DNA of 45,477 bases from Caulobacter sp. HMWF025 (GCF_003060965.1 NZ_QAII01000068.1:1-45477), one strand, 5' to 3'. Positions 8,417-17,280 are shown, counted from the first letter of the stretch. The notes: generated by a model not told the origin, from the sequence alone. A program made the numbers and translations.

Positions 8417-9841
8417 TCAGGTGCTGAAGCGGGCCGAGATCCTCTGGCCGCCGCGCTCGATGGTCACGGTCCAGGCTCGCCCACCGGCGGCAGCCAGGCC
8501 CGCAAGATCAGCGACAGTCGTTATCGAACGCCCGTTGACCTCGCGAATGAAATCACCAGGGCGCAGGCCGGCATTGAGCGCAAAGCCCTGCCCCACCTTG
8601 GTGACCAGCACCCCCTTGCCGGCAAAGGGATCGGCACCGAGGTCCTGGGCCACGGCCGGCGAAAGGTTCACAACTGTCGCGCCGTCAAACGGATGGCGGC
8701 CGGTTAGGGCGCGCTCGTCACGGGCCGGACTCTCAGGCGCGGTCTCGGCCTTGACGGTCAGGGTCCGCTCGGCGTCGTCCCTACGGACGACCATGGCGAC
8801 CCGGTCGCCCACCTTGTGGGTCCCGATCGCGAAGGCTCCGCCGCCCTCGTCATTCACGGCCTGGCCGTCGATCGAGAGGATGACGTCATTTTCCTTCAAC
8901 CCTGCCTTGTCCGCTGATGAGCCCGGATAGACTTGGGCGATCAGCACACCGCGCGGGGCCGTCATGCCCAGGCTCTTGGCGATATCGCCCGTGACGGGCT
9001 GACCTTTGACGCCGAGCCAGGGCCGGACAACGCTGTGGCCGCCACCGAGGGCGGCATTGACCACCTGGCGTACAACCGCTGCGGGGATGGCGAAACCGAC
9101 ACCGCTGGAGGAGCCTGAGCGCGAGATGATGAAGGTGTTGATGCCGATCAGGTCGCCGTCCATGTCGACCAGCGGACCACCGGAGTTGCCCGGATTGATC
9201 GAGGCATCCGTCTGAATGTAGCTGCCGAACTCTGCCGCCCCGACATCCGTCCGGGCCAGGGCCGAGACAATGCCGTTGGTGACGGTCTGGCCGACACCGA
9301 ACGGATTGCCGAGCGCCAGAACCAGATCACCGACTTCCAGGGGTTCCTGGTCATCGATGGCCATGACGGGAAGCCGCTCGCCCTTCGTATCGATCTTCAG
9401 CACCGCCAGATCGGCCCTTGGATCATCCAGCAGGACCGTGGCCGGAAACTCCCGCCGGTCTGCCAGCTGGACGGTGATGTCGCTCATGCCGTCGATATTG
9501 TGGTGGTTGGTGATGATCACCCCATCGGCCCGGACGATGGCTCCCGAGCCGAGCGAGCCCTGGACCTGGGCCCGGGGCGCACCGGCCCCGCCACCCATGA
9601 AAAAGTCCCAGAACGGATCGCGGGCCTGCTGCCGGACGACCCTGCGGCTGGCAACATTCACTACGGCGGGCGCGCTCTTCTTCACAACAGGCGCGAAGGA
9701 GGCCTTCATCGAGGCCGGATCGGTCGGCGCGCGACGGTTCGGCTGGGCGAGATCCGGGATCGACTGGGCCTTGGACGGCCCCTGTGGCGAACAGGCCGCC
9801 AGAAGGACGAGAGCAGGGAGCAGAACGCGGTGGGCTCGCAT
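8417..9841 (-). CDS. Do/HtrA-like periplasmic serine protease, predicted lipoprotein
   Basis: A 474-residue HtrA/DegP-family protease for envelope protein quality control. The start at 9841 gives a signal peptide with lipobox LLAAC, so Cys17 should be lipidated; an upstream in-frame ATG at 9898 would bury this signal. AGGAG lies 13 nt upstream. The trypsin-like domain has catalytic His114 (TNHHNIDG), Asp144 (DPRADLAVLKID) and Ser220 (GNSGGPL). Two PDZ-like regions follow, around PWLGVKGQPVTGDIA and VLVTKVGQGFALNAGLRPGD. The loop around His114 reads N-H-H-N instead of the usual N-N-H-V. A lipid anchor is less common for this family than a soluble form. Confidence 0.88.
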   Translation of the reverse strand: MRAHRVLLPALVLLAACSPQGPSKAQSIPDLAQPNRRAPTDPASMKASFAPVVKKSAPAVVNVASRRVVRQQARDPFWDFFMGGGAGAPRAQVQGSLGSGAIVRADGVIITNHHNIDGMSDITVQLADRREFPATVLLDDPRADLAVLKIDTKGERLPVMAIDDQEPLEVGDLVLALGNPFGVGQTVTNGIVSALARTDVGAAEFGSYIQTDASINPGNSGGPLVDMDGDLIGINTFIISRSGSSSGVGFAIPAAVVRQVVNAALGGGHSVVRPWLGVKGQPVTGDIAKSLGMTAPRGVLIAQVYPGSSADKAGLKENDVILSIDGQAVNDEGGGAFAIGTHKVGDRVAMVVRRDDAERTLTVKAETAPESPARDERALTGRHPFDGATVVNLSPAVAQDLGADPFAGKGVLVTKVGQGFALNAGLRPGDFIREVNGRSITTVADLAGLAAAGGRAWTVTIERGGQRISARFST

Positions 9842-9925
9842 GACGATATGGCGTCTCCTAGGAACAGGGCCCGACATCAGCCGAGCTTTCGGGCGCATTG
9901 ATGGCCGCGCGATCGTCCCGATGGA

Positions 9926-11173
9926 TCAGTCCGGGCGCGCTTCCTGCGAGATAGGATGCGCAAACCGGAACGCCAGAGCCGCGCCGCCCATCATCAGGGC
10001 CGCCGCGATCAGGATGGGCAGGCCGGGAAGATGCAGGGTCGCGTCGTGGCGGATCGCCCAGGCAAACGGGGTCAGATACAGGATCGGCCCGAGGATCGAA
10101 GCAATCCCCATCATCGCCGAATTGGCTCCCTGCAACTGCCCCTGTTCGTGGGGCGCGACCCGACGGGTCATAAGGCCCTGCAGACCCGGCTGGATCAGGC
10201 CCGAGATCGCAAACAGCGGCAGGCCGCACAGGTAAAGCCAGCCGGTCGGCGCAAGGGCATAGACCAGAAAGCCGAGGCTGCCCGATGCGAGGCCAATCAG
10301 CAGCGCGCCGCGCTCTCCGACGGCCTTGACCACGCGCCCCACCACAAAAGCCTGCATGAGGATCCCAGCAATGCCGCTGCCCATCAGGGTCAGACCGATC
10401 AGTTGCGGAGACCAGTGATAGCGAAAGCCCATGTAGAGCACGAAGACGCTGGGCAGCACGTTATGCGCCAGCTGGAACAGGAACCCGACCCCGGCCAGAC
10501 CGAGCAGGTTCGGCTTGCTGGTCAGAAGCTTCAGCGAACCAACGGGATTGGCGCGCTTCCAGTCGAACGTCTTGATCCGGCGCTCGGGCGGGAGCGACTC
10601 GGGCAGGACAAAGAAGCCATAGAGCCAGTTGCAGAGCGCCAGGCCGGCGCAGACCAGGAAGGGCAGCCGGTGGTCAAACTGCCACAGGAAGCCGCCGAGC
10701 GCCGGGCCGAAGGTGAAGCCGACACCAAACGCCGCGCCCATCAGGCCAAAGCCCTTGGCGCGGTTCTCCGGCGTCGTGACGTCGGCGACATAGGCCCCCG
10801 CGGTCGAAAAACTGGCCGCCGTCATCCCGTTCAGAATTCGCCCAAGGAAGAGCCACCAGAGATTGGGGGCCATGGCCATGAACAGGAAGTCGATCCCGAG
10901 ACCGAAGATCGAGGTCAGGATCACCGGGCGTCGTCCAAACCGGTCAGAGAGCAGGCCCAGCACCGGCGAGCAGACGAACTGCATCAGGCCCCAGGTGGTG
11001 GCAAACAGCACGTTCCAGTCAGCGGCCGCCGCCGTATCACCGCCGTTGAACCGCTTCACGAGCTCCGGCAGCACGGGGATCATGACCCCGAGTGACAGCA
11101 CGTCCATGACGGCCGTGACGAAGATGAAGCCCAGAGCGGCCTGCCTTCGCGTTCCAGTAATGGCCTGAGTCAT
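9926..11173 (-). CDS. MFS transporter, TetA-like drug:proton antiporter family
   Basis: A 415-residue major facilitator with about 12 membrane helices, resembling the TCR/Tet-type exporters. The loop 2-3 motif reads [14 protein letters not shown], and the motif C-like region reads [16 protein letters not shown] in helix 5, typical of drug-proton antiporters. [20 protein letters not shown] marks helix 1. The start at 11173 has GGGGAGGG six nt upstream; in-frame sequence further upstream is not family-like. ATGA overlaps the stop of the 73-residue ORF by 4 nt. The substrate is unknown; resistance to tetracycline should not be assumed. Confidence 0.88.
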   Translation of the reverse strand: MTQAITGTRRQAALGFIFVTAVMDVLSLGVMIPVLPELVKRFNGGDTAAAADWNVLFATTWGLMQFVCSPVLGLLSDRFGRRPVILTSIFGLGIDFLFMAMAPNLWWLFLGRILNGMTAASFSTAGAYVADVTTPENRAKGFGLMGAAFGVGFTFGPALGGFLWQFDHRLPFLVCAGLALCNWLYGFFVLPESLPPERRIKTFDWKRANPVGSLKLLTSKPNLLGLAGVGFLFQLAHNVLPSVFVLYMGFRYHWSPQLIGLTLMGSGIAGILMQAFVVGRVVKAVGERGALLIGLASGSLGFLVYALAPTGWLYLCGLPLFAISGLIQPGLQGLMTRRVAPHEQGQLQGANSAMMGIASILGPILYLTPFAWAIRHDATLHLPGLPILIAAALMMGGAALAFRFAHPISQEARPD

Positions 11174-11391
11174 GAGTCGCCCTCCCCGGCTCGCCCTTGT
11201 TGGCCCGAGGCTGCGGCCGCTGCAAGGCTCGCCAGCAGGCCCTGCCACCATTCGCCATGTCGGCCCAGAAACAGACCATCCGGAAAGGTGTGCCGCGCGA
11301 CATGGGCCTCAAGCACCGGGCGCCGAACCACCCCCTGGCTACGGTGCGGATCCGCAAGAGCCGCCAGGGTAAGATCCAGCGAAGCCATCAT
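11170..11391 (-). CDS. Small unknown protein, translationally coupled on both sides
   Basis: A 73-residue frame (or 72 from the second ATG) that I do not recognise. Its start ATG overlaps the stop of the YjbR/MmcQ gene by 4 nt (ATGA), and its own TGA overlaps the MFS ATG by 4 nt. Such double coupling in a compact run of genes is the main argument that it is translated. The sequence has no signal peptide or obvious membrane helix; it contains LDLTLAALADPH, VLEAHVARHTFPDGLFLGRH and EWWQGLLASLAAAAA. The opening looks faintly like the start of ArsR regulators (LAALADPTRR), but the helix-turn-helix is absent. Third-position GC looks lower than in neighbours, so a chance ORF remains possible. Confidence 0.5.
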   Translation of the reverse strand: MMASLDLTLAALADPHRSQGVVRRPVLEAHVARHTFPDGLFLGRHGEWWQGLLASLAAAAASGQQGRAGEGDS

Positions 11392-11726
11392 CGGGCATCA
11401 AAGGCTTTCTGCAGCCCCTTGGCCGCCACACCGCGCCAGGCTACGGTCAGGGCCCCCGTCGCCGTGGCGAGGTCGCAGGCTTCCAGCCGCAGCAGGGTCG
11501 CCCCCTTGAGGCCCCAGCCGCCCTTCACCGGCTCGAAGATTGCAGGCTCTGCAGCCACCAGCATCGCCTGATGATCCGGTGTCAGCTTGACCATGCCGAA
11601 GGCCGCATCGGGGTAGCCCAGCGTCGCGAAAATCCGCCCCGCGCGAAAATCGACCGTGCCGAAGTGCGACTGTTCAATCGAACCGGGTAGCGACAGGGCG
11701 ATGCGTCGGAAGTCGCCTTCGGTCAC
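11388..11726 (-). CDS. MmcQ/YjbR family protein
   Basis: A 112-residue protein of the YjbR/MmcQ fold (CyaY-like DNA-binding-type fold). Seen are FRRIALSLPGSIEQSHFGTVDFRAG, then IFATLGYPDAAFGMVKLTPD, and a C-terminal LLRLEACDLATATGALTVAWR. The start is GTG at 11726, which with the upstream stop forms GTGA (4-nt overlap with the VOC gene). In-frame sequence further upstream is not family-like. Biochemical role is unknown for most of this family. It sits in the coupled run VOC, YjbR, small ORF, MFS. Confidence 0.8.
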   Translation of the reverse strand: MTEGDFRRIALSLPGSIEQSHFGTVDFRAGRIFATLGYPDAAFGMVKLTPDHQAMLVAAEPAIFEPVKGGWGLKGATLLRLEACDLATATGALTVAWRGVAAKGLQKAFDAR

Positions 11727-12181
11727 AGACGGCTGTCGATCTTCAGGCCGCTGCGGCGTTCCATCTCCTCGATCGATAACGCCTCGACCGGCCGGGAGAC
11801 TGTCCAGATGTGACCTTCCGGATCTTTGCACCGATAGGTCCGGTCGCCGTAAAACTGGTTTGCGGGCTCTACGATGATCACCGCCCCGGCCGCTCTGGCC
11901 CGCTCGCAATGGGCGTCCAGATCCCCCTCGCTCAGGCTGATATGGACCGTCTGGGTGTTCTTGCCGCCCAGCGAAGCAGGGCTCTTGTGGTCTTCGCTCC
12001 ACTCGCCGCCGACCATGACGCAGGCATTGCCGAAGCGCATTTCCGCGTGACCGATGCTTCCATCAGCGCCCTCGACCTGGAAGACCAGCTCGAAGCCGAA
12101 GGCCTTCTCCAGCCAGTCCAGCGCAGCCCTGGGATCGCGGTAGCAAAGCGCCGGGGTGAGATGGGGACGCCAGTCGCTCAT
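11723..12181 (-). CDS. VOC-superfamily (glyoxalase/PhnB-like) protein
   Basis: A 152-residue vicinal-oxygen-chelate protein of the PhnB-like type. LTPALCYRDPRAALDWLEKAFGFELVF is the usual first module, with HAEMRFGNACVMVGG after it. The second module has VHISLSEGDLDAHCERARAAGA and ends FYGDRTYRCKDPEGHIWTVS, with the metal/ligand-side Asp-Pro-Glu-Gly-His. Substrate is unknown; members bind antibiotics, methylglyoxal adducts or other small molecules. Its association with a coupled MFS exporter is suggestive of small-molecule tolerance, but that is only inference. Confidence 0.83.
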   Translation of the reverse strand: MSDWRPHLTPALCYRDPRAALDWLEKAFGFELVFQVEGADGSIGHAEMRFGNACVMVGGEWSEDHKSPASLGGKNTQTVHISLSEGDLDAHCERARAAGAVIIVEPANQFYGDRTYRCKDPEGHIWTVSRPVEALSIEEMERRSGLKIDSRL

Positions 12182-12276
12182 GCCGATGCTTCCCTTCTGG
12201 AAATCGTCAGCATTTAACGCGTATCAAAACGATGTCCGCAAGGACCCTCGCGGAGAAGGTCGCGCCATCGCGCGGT

Positions 12277-13521
12277 TCAGCGCAAGGCGGCGCCGACGAC
12301 CCTCAGGCTGCCGTCGTTGGGCTCCGGCTTCACGCCGGTCAGCCGGGCCAGCAGTGAATAGACGTCGACATTGTCGAAGACCGGCAGGACCACGCCGGGC
12401 CGGATCGACGGGCCATGGGCCACGAACACCGCCCTCATGGCCGGGTCGGCCGGATCGAAGCCATGCTGTCCGCCGTCCATCTGGTCCCACTTGCCGGGCT
12501 TCTGCATCGCGGCCCGTGTCGTAACGTACCAGCCGGTCTCTGAAAGGCAGACGATCGCCGGAACACGCGGATTGCGACCGTAGTGGAAACGCGCGGGGAT
12601 CTCGCCCTTTCGCCAGCAGGTCAGGTGCGGAAGTGGCTTTTTCAGCAGCGCGGCCTCCACATAAGCCTCTTCGCCCGGCTTGGGGTTGAGGCCGACAACG
12701 GCACCTGCGGTCACCAGCTTCACCCTGGACAGGTCCAGCACATCATCCAGAGGCCAGCGCTGGCTGACCGGCACCGGGGCCATGCCGTGATCGGCGACGA
12801 TGACAATGTTGGTCGTTTCGAAGCGCCCGCGGGCCTTCAGCCCCTCGACCAGCCGTCCGATCGCCTGGTCGACCTCGGTGGCTGCCCCCCGAACCTGCGG
12901 CGAGCCGGGGCCATAGTGGTGGCCTTCGGTATCGACGATATCGAAATACAGGGTGGCGAAGTTCAGCTCCGGCCCCTTGGGATCGTCCAGCCAGGACAGC
13001 AGGGTGTCGACGCGCTGGGTCGACGGCATGGCCTGATCGAACACCGACCAGCGGGACGGACGCACTCTGTCGATCTCGGCCTGGGAGCCCGGCCAGAACA
13101 TCGCCCCAGCCCGCTTGCCCTGCTGCTCGGCGGTCACCCAGAACGGCGGAGCCTCATCCCACCAGCGACCGTCATTGACCGCCTCGGCATTGCTCATCGA
13201 GAACCGCACCCCCGGCATGTCGGGGTCTTCCATGACGTTGTTGACGATGCCGTTGGAGTCGGGACGCCGGCCGGTGATCAGCGTGTAGTGGTTGGGAAAG
13301 GTCAGGCTGGGGAACGAAGGGCGCATGGCCGCCCGCGCACCATCGGCCGCCAGTCCGCTCATCACCGGCGTGTCGCCGCGATCCAGATAGTCGGCCCGGA
13401 AGCCGTCGATCGACACCAGGATCGTCAGGCGGCTGGCCGGGGATCGCGCGGGCTCCAGCGAGGCGCAGGCCGACAGGGCAAGCGCCAGGCACAGGGCGGT
13501 AAAGCGGAGCAGGTTTGACAT
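12277..13521 (-). CDS. Nucleotide pyrophosphatase/phosphodiesterase-family lipoprotein
   Basis: A 414-residue alkaline-phosphatase-superfamily enzyme of the NPP/ENPP type, hydrolysing phosphodiester or pyrophosphate bonds in the envelope. The start at 13521 gives a lipoprotein signal (MSNLLRFTALCLALALSAC, Cys19). Metal and active-site motifs are visible: VSIDGFRADYLDRG, SLTFPNHYTLITGRRPDSNG with the Thr nucleophile, FDIVDTEGHHYGP, VIVADHGMAPV, and GGQHGFDPADPAM near the end. These are the hallmarks of two-metal NPP enzymes. It is divergent from the ABC transporter genes across 157 nt. The natural substrate is not known. Confidence 0.87.
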   Translation of the reverse strand: MSNLLRFTALCLALALSACASLEPARSPASRLTILVSIDGFRADYLDRGDTPVMSGLAADGARAAMRPSFPSLTFPNHYTLITGRRPDSNGIVNNVMEDPDMPGVRFSMSNAEAVNDGRWWDEAPPFWVTAEQQGKRAGAMFWPGSQAEIDRVRPSRWSVFDQAMPSTQRVDTLLSWLDDPKGPELNFATLYFDIVDTEGHHYGPGSPQVRGAATEVDQAIGRLVEGLKARGRFETTNIVIVADHGMAPVPVSQRWPLDDVLDLSRVKLVTAGAVVGLNPKPGEEAYVEAALLKKPLPHLTCWRKGEIPARFHYGRNPRVPAIVCLSETGWYVTTRAAMQKPGKWDQMDGGQHGFDPADPAMRAVFVAHGPSIRPGVVLPVFDNVDVYSLLARLTGVKPEPNDGSLRVVGAALR

Positions 13522-13678
13522 GGCGATTCCGGAGGCGAGGCTAGCAGCCATGCCTGACCCACGGACGTTTCGACCGTGTGACAGACACGTATGACGACGT
13601 CTTAACTTGGCGCGCCCAAACCGCACCCCCATAGTCGCAGCGCCAGGCAAGATTCTCGGCTGAGGACGACCTTCGACC

Positions 13679-14572
13679 ATGACCATCGCCCTTGAGGCCG
13701 TCGCCCTGACCAAGGCCTATGGGTCGGTCCGGGCGCTGGACGATTTTTCGCTTTCGATCCCCGCCGGCGGCGTGTTTGGCGTTCTCGGGCCCAACGGGGC
13801 CGGCAAGAGCACGCTATTCCGGATCGCGCTCGGCCTGGTGCGCCCGACCAGCGGCTCGGCCTCCCTGTTCGGGGCTCCGGCCGGAGACATGACCTCGCTG
13901 CGCAAGGTCGGCGCGATGATCGAGACCCCGCGCTATCCACCCTATCTGACCGCCCGCGACACCCTGTCGATGCTGGCCCTCGAGAGCGGCACCCGCGATG
14001 CCGATATCAGCGGCTGGCTGGACCGTGTGGGTCTGGGCGGCGCGGCCGATCGCGCGACCAACGGCTTTTCGGTCGGCATGAAGCAGCGCCTCGGCCTGGC
14101 GGCCGCGTTCTTCACCCGCCCGGAGCTGGTGATCCTCGACGAGCCGACCAGCGGCATGGACCCGGCCGGCATCCAGGAGATCCGCGCCCTGGTCGTCGAC
14201 CTGGCCCGGAAAGAGGGCGTCACCGTCATCCTGGCCAGCCACCAGCTGGACGAAGTGCGGCGGGTCTGCGACCGGGTGGCCATCCTCAGCAAGGGCAAGG
14301 TCGTCACCGAGGGTGCGGTCGACGCCCTGACGGCCAGCCAGGTCCGCCTGCGTCTGGTCGCCTCCCCCGTCGAGCAGGTCCTGGCCGTGCTGGGCGAGAA
14401 AGGGGCGGCTGACGGGCCTGACGCGGTTCTGGCCGACATTTCCCGCAGCGAAGCCCCGGCCCTGATCAGGGCCCTGGTCAATGCCGGCGTCGAGATCACC
14501 GAGGCCCGCTGGCGCGAGGCCGATCTCGAAGGCGTCTATCTGCAAACCCTCAAGAGCTCGGGAGCGGCCTGA
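13679..14572 (+). CDS. ABC transporter ATP-binding protein
   Basis: A 297-residue ABC-2-type exporter ATPase. Walker A GPNGAGKST is at 37-45, the signature FSVGMKQRLGLA at 130-141 (SVGMK in place of LSGGQ), Walker B LVILDEPTSGMDPAG at 150-164, and the switch His in VILASHQLDEVRRV. The C-terminal 80 residues form the extension usual for multidrug/NatA-like ATPases. GAGGA lies upstream of the ATG. TGATG joins it to the permease gene with a 1-nt overlap, so the two form one exporter. The substrate is unknown. Confidence 0.92.
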   Translation: MTIALEAVALTKAYGSVRALDDFSLSIPAGGVFGVLGPNGAGKSTLFRIALGLVRPTSGSASLFGAPAGDMTSLRKVGAMIETPRYPPYLTARDTLSMLALESGTRDADISGWLDRVGLGGAADRATNGFSVGMKQRLGLAAAFFTRPELVILDEPTSGMDPAGIQEIRALVVDLARKEGVTVILASHQLDEVRRVCDRVAILSKGKVVTEGAVDALTASQVRLRLVASPVEQVLAVLGEKGAADGPDAVLADISRSEAPALIRALVNAGVEITEARWREADLEGVYLQTLKSSGAA

Positions 14573-15396
14573 TGTTCGCCAATGCCATCGCCGCCGAACG
14601 CTTCCGGCTCCTTCGCGACCGCTCGACCCTGTTCTGGGGTTTCATCTTCGCGCCCCTGGTGGGCTTTTTCCTCAGCATTGCGGGCGACATCTTCCTGCGT
14701 CAGCTGGCCAAGAAGCCGCTGACCGGCATGCCGCTGGATCTGGTCGGACAGGTGCTGAAGGCCCTGGGCAGCGGGGCCTCGGTGTTTCCGGCCCTGTTCC
14801 TGGCGATCGGTGCCGCCGCCGTACTGGCCGGCGACTATCGCTGGGAGACCTGGCGTCTGCTGACGCCGCGCAACAGCCGCCCTCACCTTTTGGGGGCCAA
14901 GCTGGTCGTGGTCGGGGAAGCCATCCTGTGGAACCTCGTCCTGACCGTCGGCCTGACCCTGCTGGCCGGCGTGATCGGCGCGTCGATCGCCGGCAAGACC
15001 CTGGTCGTATCGGGGAGCGGTGCCGGCCTGGGCCAGATCGCCGGCGTCTTTGCCGTGACCTGGCTGGAGGCCATGACCCTGGCGTCGCTGGCCGCCGTCA
15101 TCGCCGTGATCGCCCGCTCGCCGATGGGCGCGGTGGTGGCCGTGGTCGTGGTGCGGTTCGTCCAGACCATCCTGGCGGCCGGCCTCGGGGCCATGGCTCC
15201 GGAACCGACCTGGAAGACCCTGGCCATTCCCGCCTACAGCGCCGACCTGCTGCGCGGCTTCCTCGCGGCCCCCAACCACGCCGGGCTCGAGACCGGCCCG
15301 GTCGGCGTGGCCCTGCTGGTGCTGCTGGCCTGGGCCGCGGCCCTGGCGGGCGGTGCGATCCTACTGTTCCAGCGCCAGGACCTGACGCGGGAGTAG
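14572..15396 (+). CDS. ABC-2 type transporter permease
   Basis: A 274-residue integral membrane protein with about six hydrophobic segments: FWGFIFAPLVGFFLSIAG near the N-terminus, FPALFLAIGAAAVLAGDY, NLVLTVGLTLLAGVIGA, ALLVLLAWAAALAGGAILL at the C-terminus and others. WETWRLLTPRNSR is the cytoplasmic coupling segment often seen in ABC-2 permeases. It is translated from an ATG that overlaps the ATPase stop by one base. It should dimerise with the ATPase at 13679-14572 to form an exporter of unknown substrate. Confidence 0.88.
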   Translation: MFANAIAAERFRLLRDRSTLFWGFIFAPLVGFFLSIAGDIFLRQLAKKPLTGMPLDLVGQVLKALGSGASVFPALFLAIGAAAVLAGDYRWETWRLLTPRNSRPHLLGAKLVVVGEAILWNLVLTVGLTLLAGVIGASIAGKTLVVSGSGAGLGQIAGVFAVTWLEAMTLASLAAVIAVIARSPMGAVVAVVVVRFVQTILAAGLGAMAPEPTWKTLAIPAYSADLLRGFLAAPNHAGLETGPVGVALLVLLAWAAALAGGAILLFQRQDLTRE

Positions 15397-15404
15397 CGCG
15401 GACT

Positions 15405-16100
15405 ATGAAGAAGGGCCTCCCTTCCACCCACCTCGCCGAATGCGCCGCGCTGTGTCTGACCCTATCGGGCTGCGTCTCTTCAGAAGCCATCGTGCTGTCC
15501 GCGCAAGCGCAGGACAAGATCTACTGGGACGCGGTCTGGCTGGAAGAGAAGCGGCTCGGGGAAATGGGGATCGACAGCCCGCTCACGCTGCCGGGTCCCT
15601 TCGCGCGGCGACCCGCGCGCTGCTCAGCGACCTCCCAGAAGGACGTCTTCGTGTGCCGCACGATCACCATGGAGCGCGAGACATCACTCTGGAAAGCCCA
15701 GGACATCAGGTTCCGCCGCTACGGCCAGGCATGGGCCTATGACCCGGCCCTCTATAGCGAGATCCAGGGCCCCTATCGACTGGCGGCTCCCGACGGTCCG
15801 GCGTCCACGCATATCTGCTACGACCAGCGAACCGACTGCCTAGAACGCATCCCTGGCGTCGTCTTCACCTGGGGGGCCGACAAGCACTATGTCGTCGCGG
15901 CACGGCACCCGCAGAACCCCGACACCGGCGAGATCGACAAGCTGCGGACCGAATACTTCTACATCGACCGCAGAATTGACGACGGCGGGCCGTTTCCGTC
16001 CCGGGCCGTCCGAGGTCCCTTTTCCGTGGACGCCTTTGCGACGGAAAGGCTGCGCCTGAACCTGCCGCCGATGGAGGCCTACGATCCGACCCTGAAATGA
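15405..16100 (+). CDS. Hypothetical lipoprotein
   Basis: A 231-residue protein that I do not recognise. The ATG at 15405, 8 nt after the permease stop and preceded by GGAG, gives a lipoprotein-like N-terminus ending LTLSGC with the Cys at residue 23. The frame is open for another 924 nt upstream, but that part overlaps the ABC genes out of frame and is not coding. The mature part is soluble and aromatic-rich (IYWDAVWLEEKRLGEMG, RRYGQAWAYDPALYSEIQGPY) and contains four further Cys (residues about 67, 76, 131 and 139) that could form disulfides. It may be co-transcribed with the exporter. Confidence 0.7.
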   Translation: MKKGLPSTHLAECAALCLTLSGCVSSEAIVLSAQAQDKIYWDAVWLEEKRLGEMGIDSPLTLPGPFARRPARCSATSQKDVFVCRTITMERETSLWKAQDIRFRRYGQAWAYDPALYSEIQGPYRLAAPDGPASTHICYDQRTDCLERIPGVVFTWGADKHYVVAARHPQNPDTGEIDKLRTEYFYIDRRIDDGGPFPSRAVRGPFSVDAFATERLRLNLPPMEAYDPTLK

Positions 16101-16130
16101 TCCTGACGCGCCACGGCCGTTCCAGCCAGG

Positions 16131-16550
16131 CTAGACCTGGACCTCAGGCCCCTCCGCCTTCCTGGCCAGAAGACGCGGGACGGACCAGCCTGACACGAAG
16201 GGCATGATCAGGCCGATCACCGCCACCCAGAGCGGATGCGGGATCATGGTAATGCTCATGACCACGCCCAGCAGGTTGAACATCGGGCCAACCCAGGCGG
16301 CCCAGGTCCTGCGGGCGACTAGATAGCCCGCCAGGGCGCTCCCGAAGGCTCCGGCGCTCCATCCCGCCAGCAGGGTCGCCAGGGCTCCGACCGGCATGGA
16401 CTGAGCAAAGGCCTTCAGCTGCGCCGGATCATTCAGATCAAGACCCGGGGCGGGCGGAAAGAGCGCCGTTAGCCCCCTCTCACTCAGAGTTACGATCAGG
16501 ACGTTGGCCAGAACCGCAGCCAGCACTGCCAGAACAGCTTTCAGGATCAT
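16131..16550 (-). CDS. Small integral membrane protein, unknown function
   Basis: A 139-residue protein with about four membrane helices: MILKAVLAVLAAVLANVLIVTL, a second around MPVGALATLLAGWSAGAFGSAL, a third at AAWVGPMFNLLGVVMSITM and a fourth at LWVAVIGLIMPFVSGW. A soluble loop (FPPAPGLDLNDPAQLKAFA) lies between helices 1 and 2. I chose the ATG at 16550 because it begins directly with the first helix; in-frame sequence further upstream is charged and overlaps the intergenic region. No name can be given. It lies downstream of the terminator that ends the ribosomal cluster, so it should have its own promoter. Confidence 0.72.
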   Translation of the reverse strand: MILKAVLAVLAAVLANVLIVTLSERGLTALFPPAPGLDLNDPAQLKAFAQSMPVGALATLLAGWSAGAFGSALAGYLVARRTWAAWVGPMFNLLGVVMSITMIPHPLWVAVIGLIMPFVSGWSVPRLLARKAEGPEVQV

Positions 16551-16623
16551 CTCAGCGCCCCCCCGCACCCGATAGCCGAGTGTGCGACAGGTGACCGGGC
16601 CTGTCCAATCCCGGGCCAGAACC

Positions 16624-16655
16624 AAAAAAGGCCCCGGAGCGATCCGGGGCCTTTT
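16624..16655 (-). terminator. Intrinsic terminator after rplQ
   Basis: Perfect 8-bp GC stem (GGCCCCGG/CCGGGGCC, 16630-16637 with 16644-16651) and 6-nt loop, followed on the minus strand by TTTTTT. It lies 22 nt downstream of the rplQ stop and closes the alpha operon. The plus strand also has TTTT, so it may act in both directions. Confidence 0.88.
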
Positions 16656-16676
16656 CCAATCAGCCTGGGCTGAAAT

Positions 16677-17090
16677 CTAGTCTTCGGCCTGGGCCGAATA
16701 GTCCGGGCCCGAGTCCTTGCCCTTGGCCGAGACATCGCGGTCAACGAACTCGATCACGGCCAGCGGCGCGTTGTCGCCGTAGCGGAAGCCGGCCTTCAGG
16801 ACGCGGATGTAGCCACCCTGACGGTCCTTGTAGCGCGGGCCGATGGTGGCGAACAGCTTGCCGACCTGCTCGACGTCACGGACGGTCGAGATGGCCTGAC
16901 GACGGGCGTGCAGGTCGCCGCGCTTGGCCAGGGTGACCAGCTTTTCGACGAAGGGACGCAGTTCCTTGGCCTTGGGCAGGGTGGTGACGATCTGCTCGTG
17001 CTTGATCAGCGAGGCCGACATGTTGGCGAACATGGCGGTGCGGTGAGCCGAGGTACGACCGAGTTTACGGTGAGCCTTACCGTGACGCAT
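16677..17090 (-). CDS. rplQ: 50S ribosomal protein L17
   Basis: A 137-residue L17. It begins [20 protein letters not shown], the universal L17 N-terminus, and includes [23 protein letters not shown]. The C-terminal 25 residues form an acidic, low-complexity tail ([17 protein letters not shown]). It is the last gene of the ribosomal cluster, but separated from rpoA by an unusually long 190 nt. L17 lies near the peptide exit tunnel of the 50S subunit. Confidence 0.97.
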   Translation of the reverse strand: MRHGKAHRKLGRTSAHRTAMFANMSASLIKHEQIVTTLPKAKELRPFVEKLVTLAKRGDLHARRQAISTVRDVEQVGKLFATIGPRYKDRQGGYIRVLKAGFRYGDNAPLAVIEFVDRDVSAKGKDSGPDYSAQAED

Positions 17091-17125
17091 TTTAGTCTCT
17101 CCTGGGCCTTGGCCCGCAGTGGCGC

Positions 17126-17133
17126 GATCTAGC
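17126..17133 (-). promoter_or_regulatory. Possible -10 element upstream of rplQ
   Basis: The minus strand reads GCTAGATC, a full match to the Caulobacter housekeeping -10 consensus GCTANAWC, 36 nt upstream of the rplQ ATG. No good TTGACG -35 is present at the right distance. The call is therefore weak. Confidence 0.3.
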
Positions 17134-17280
17134 GCTGATTGTCACCCATCCCAGCCTGTTCCCGGCCGGGTCAGAACGAAGCGCCGGGGCCCTCCACCGC
17201 AAAGCGGCTTCAAAAGGCCCAGGCCGCCAGCCGCCCCCGAAGGGTGGCGAGCGGCCCGGATCGAGCACGATACGCTAGTC

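Noticed and set aside
14481-15404. Upstream extension of the hypothetical lipoprotein frame
   Set aside because: It overlaps the ABC ATPase and permease out of frame and is Arg/Gly/Pro-rich. The lipoprotein signal begins at 15405.
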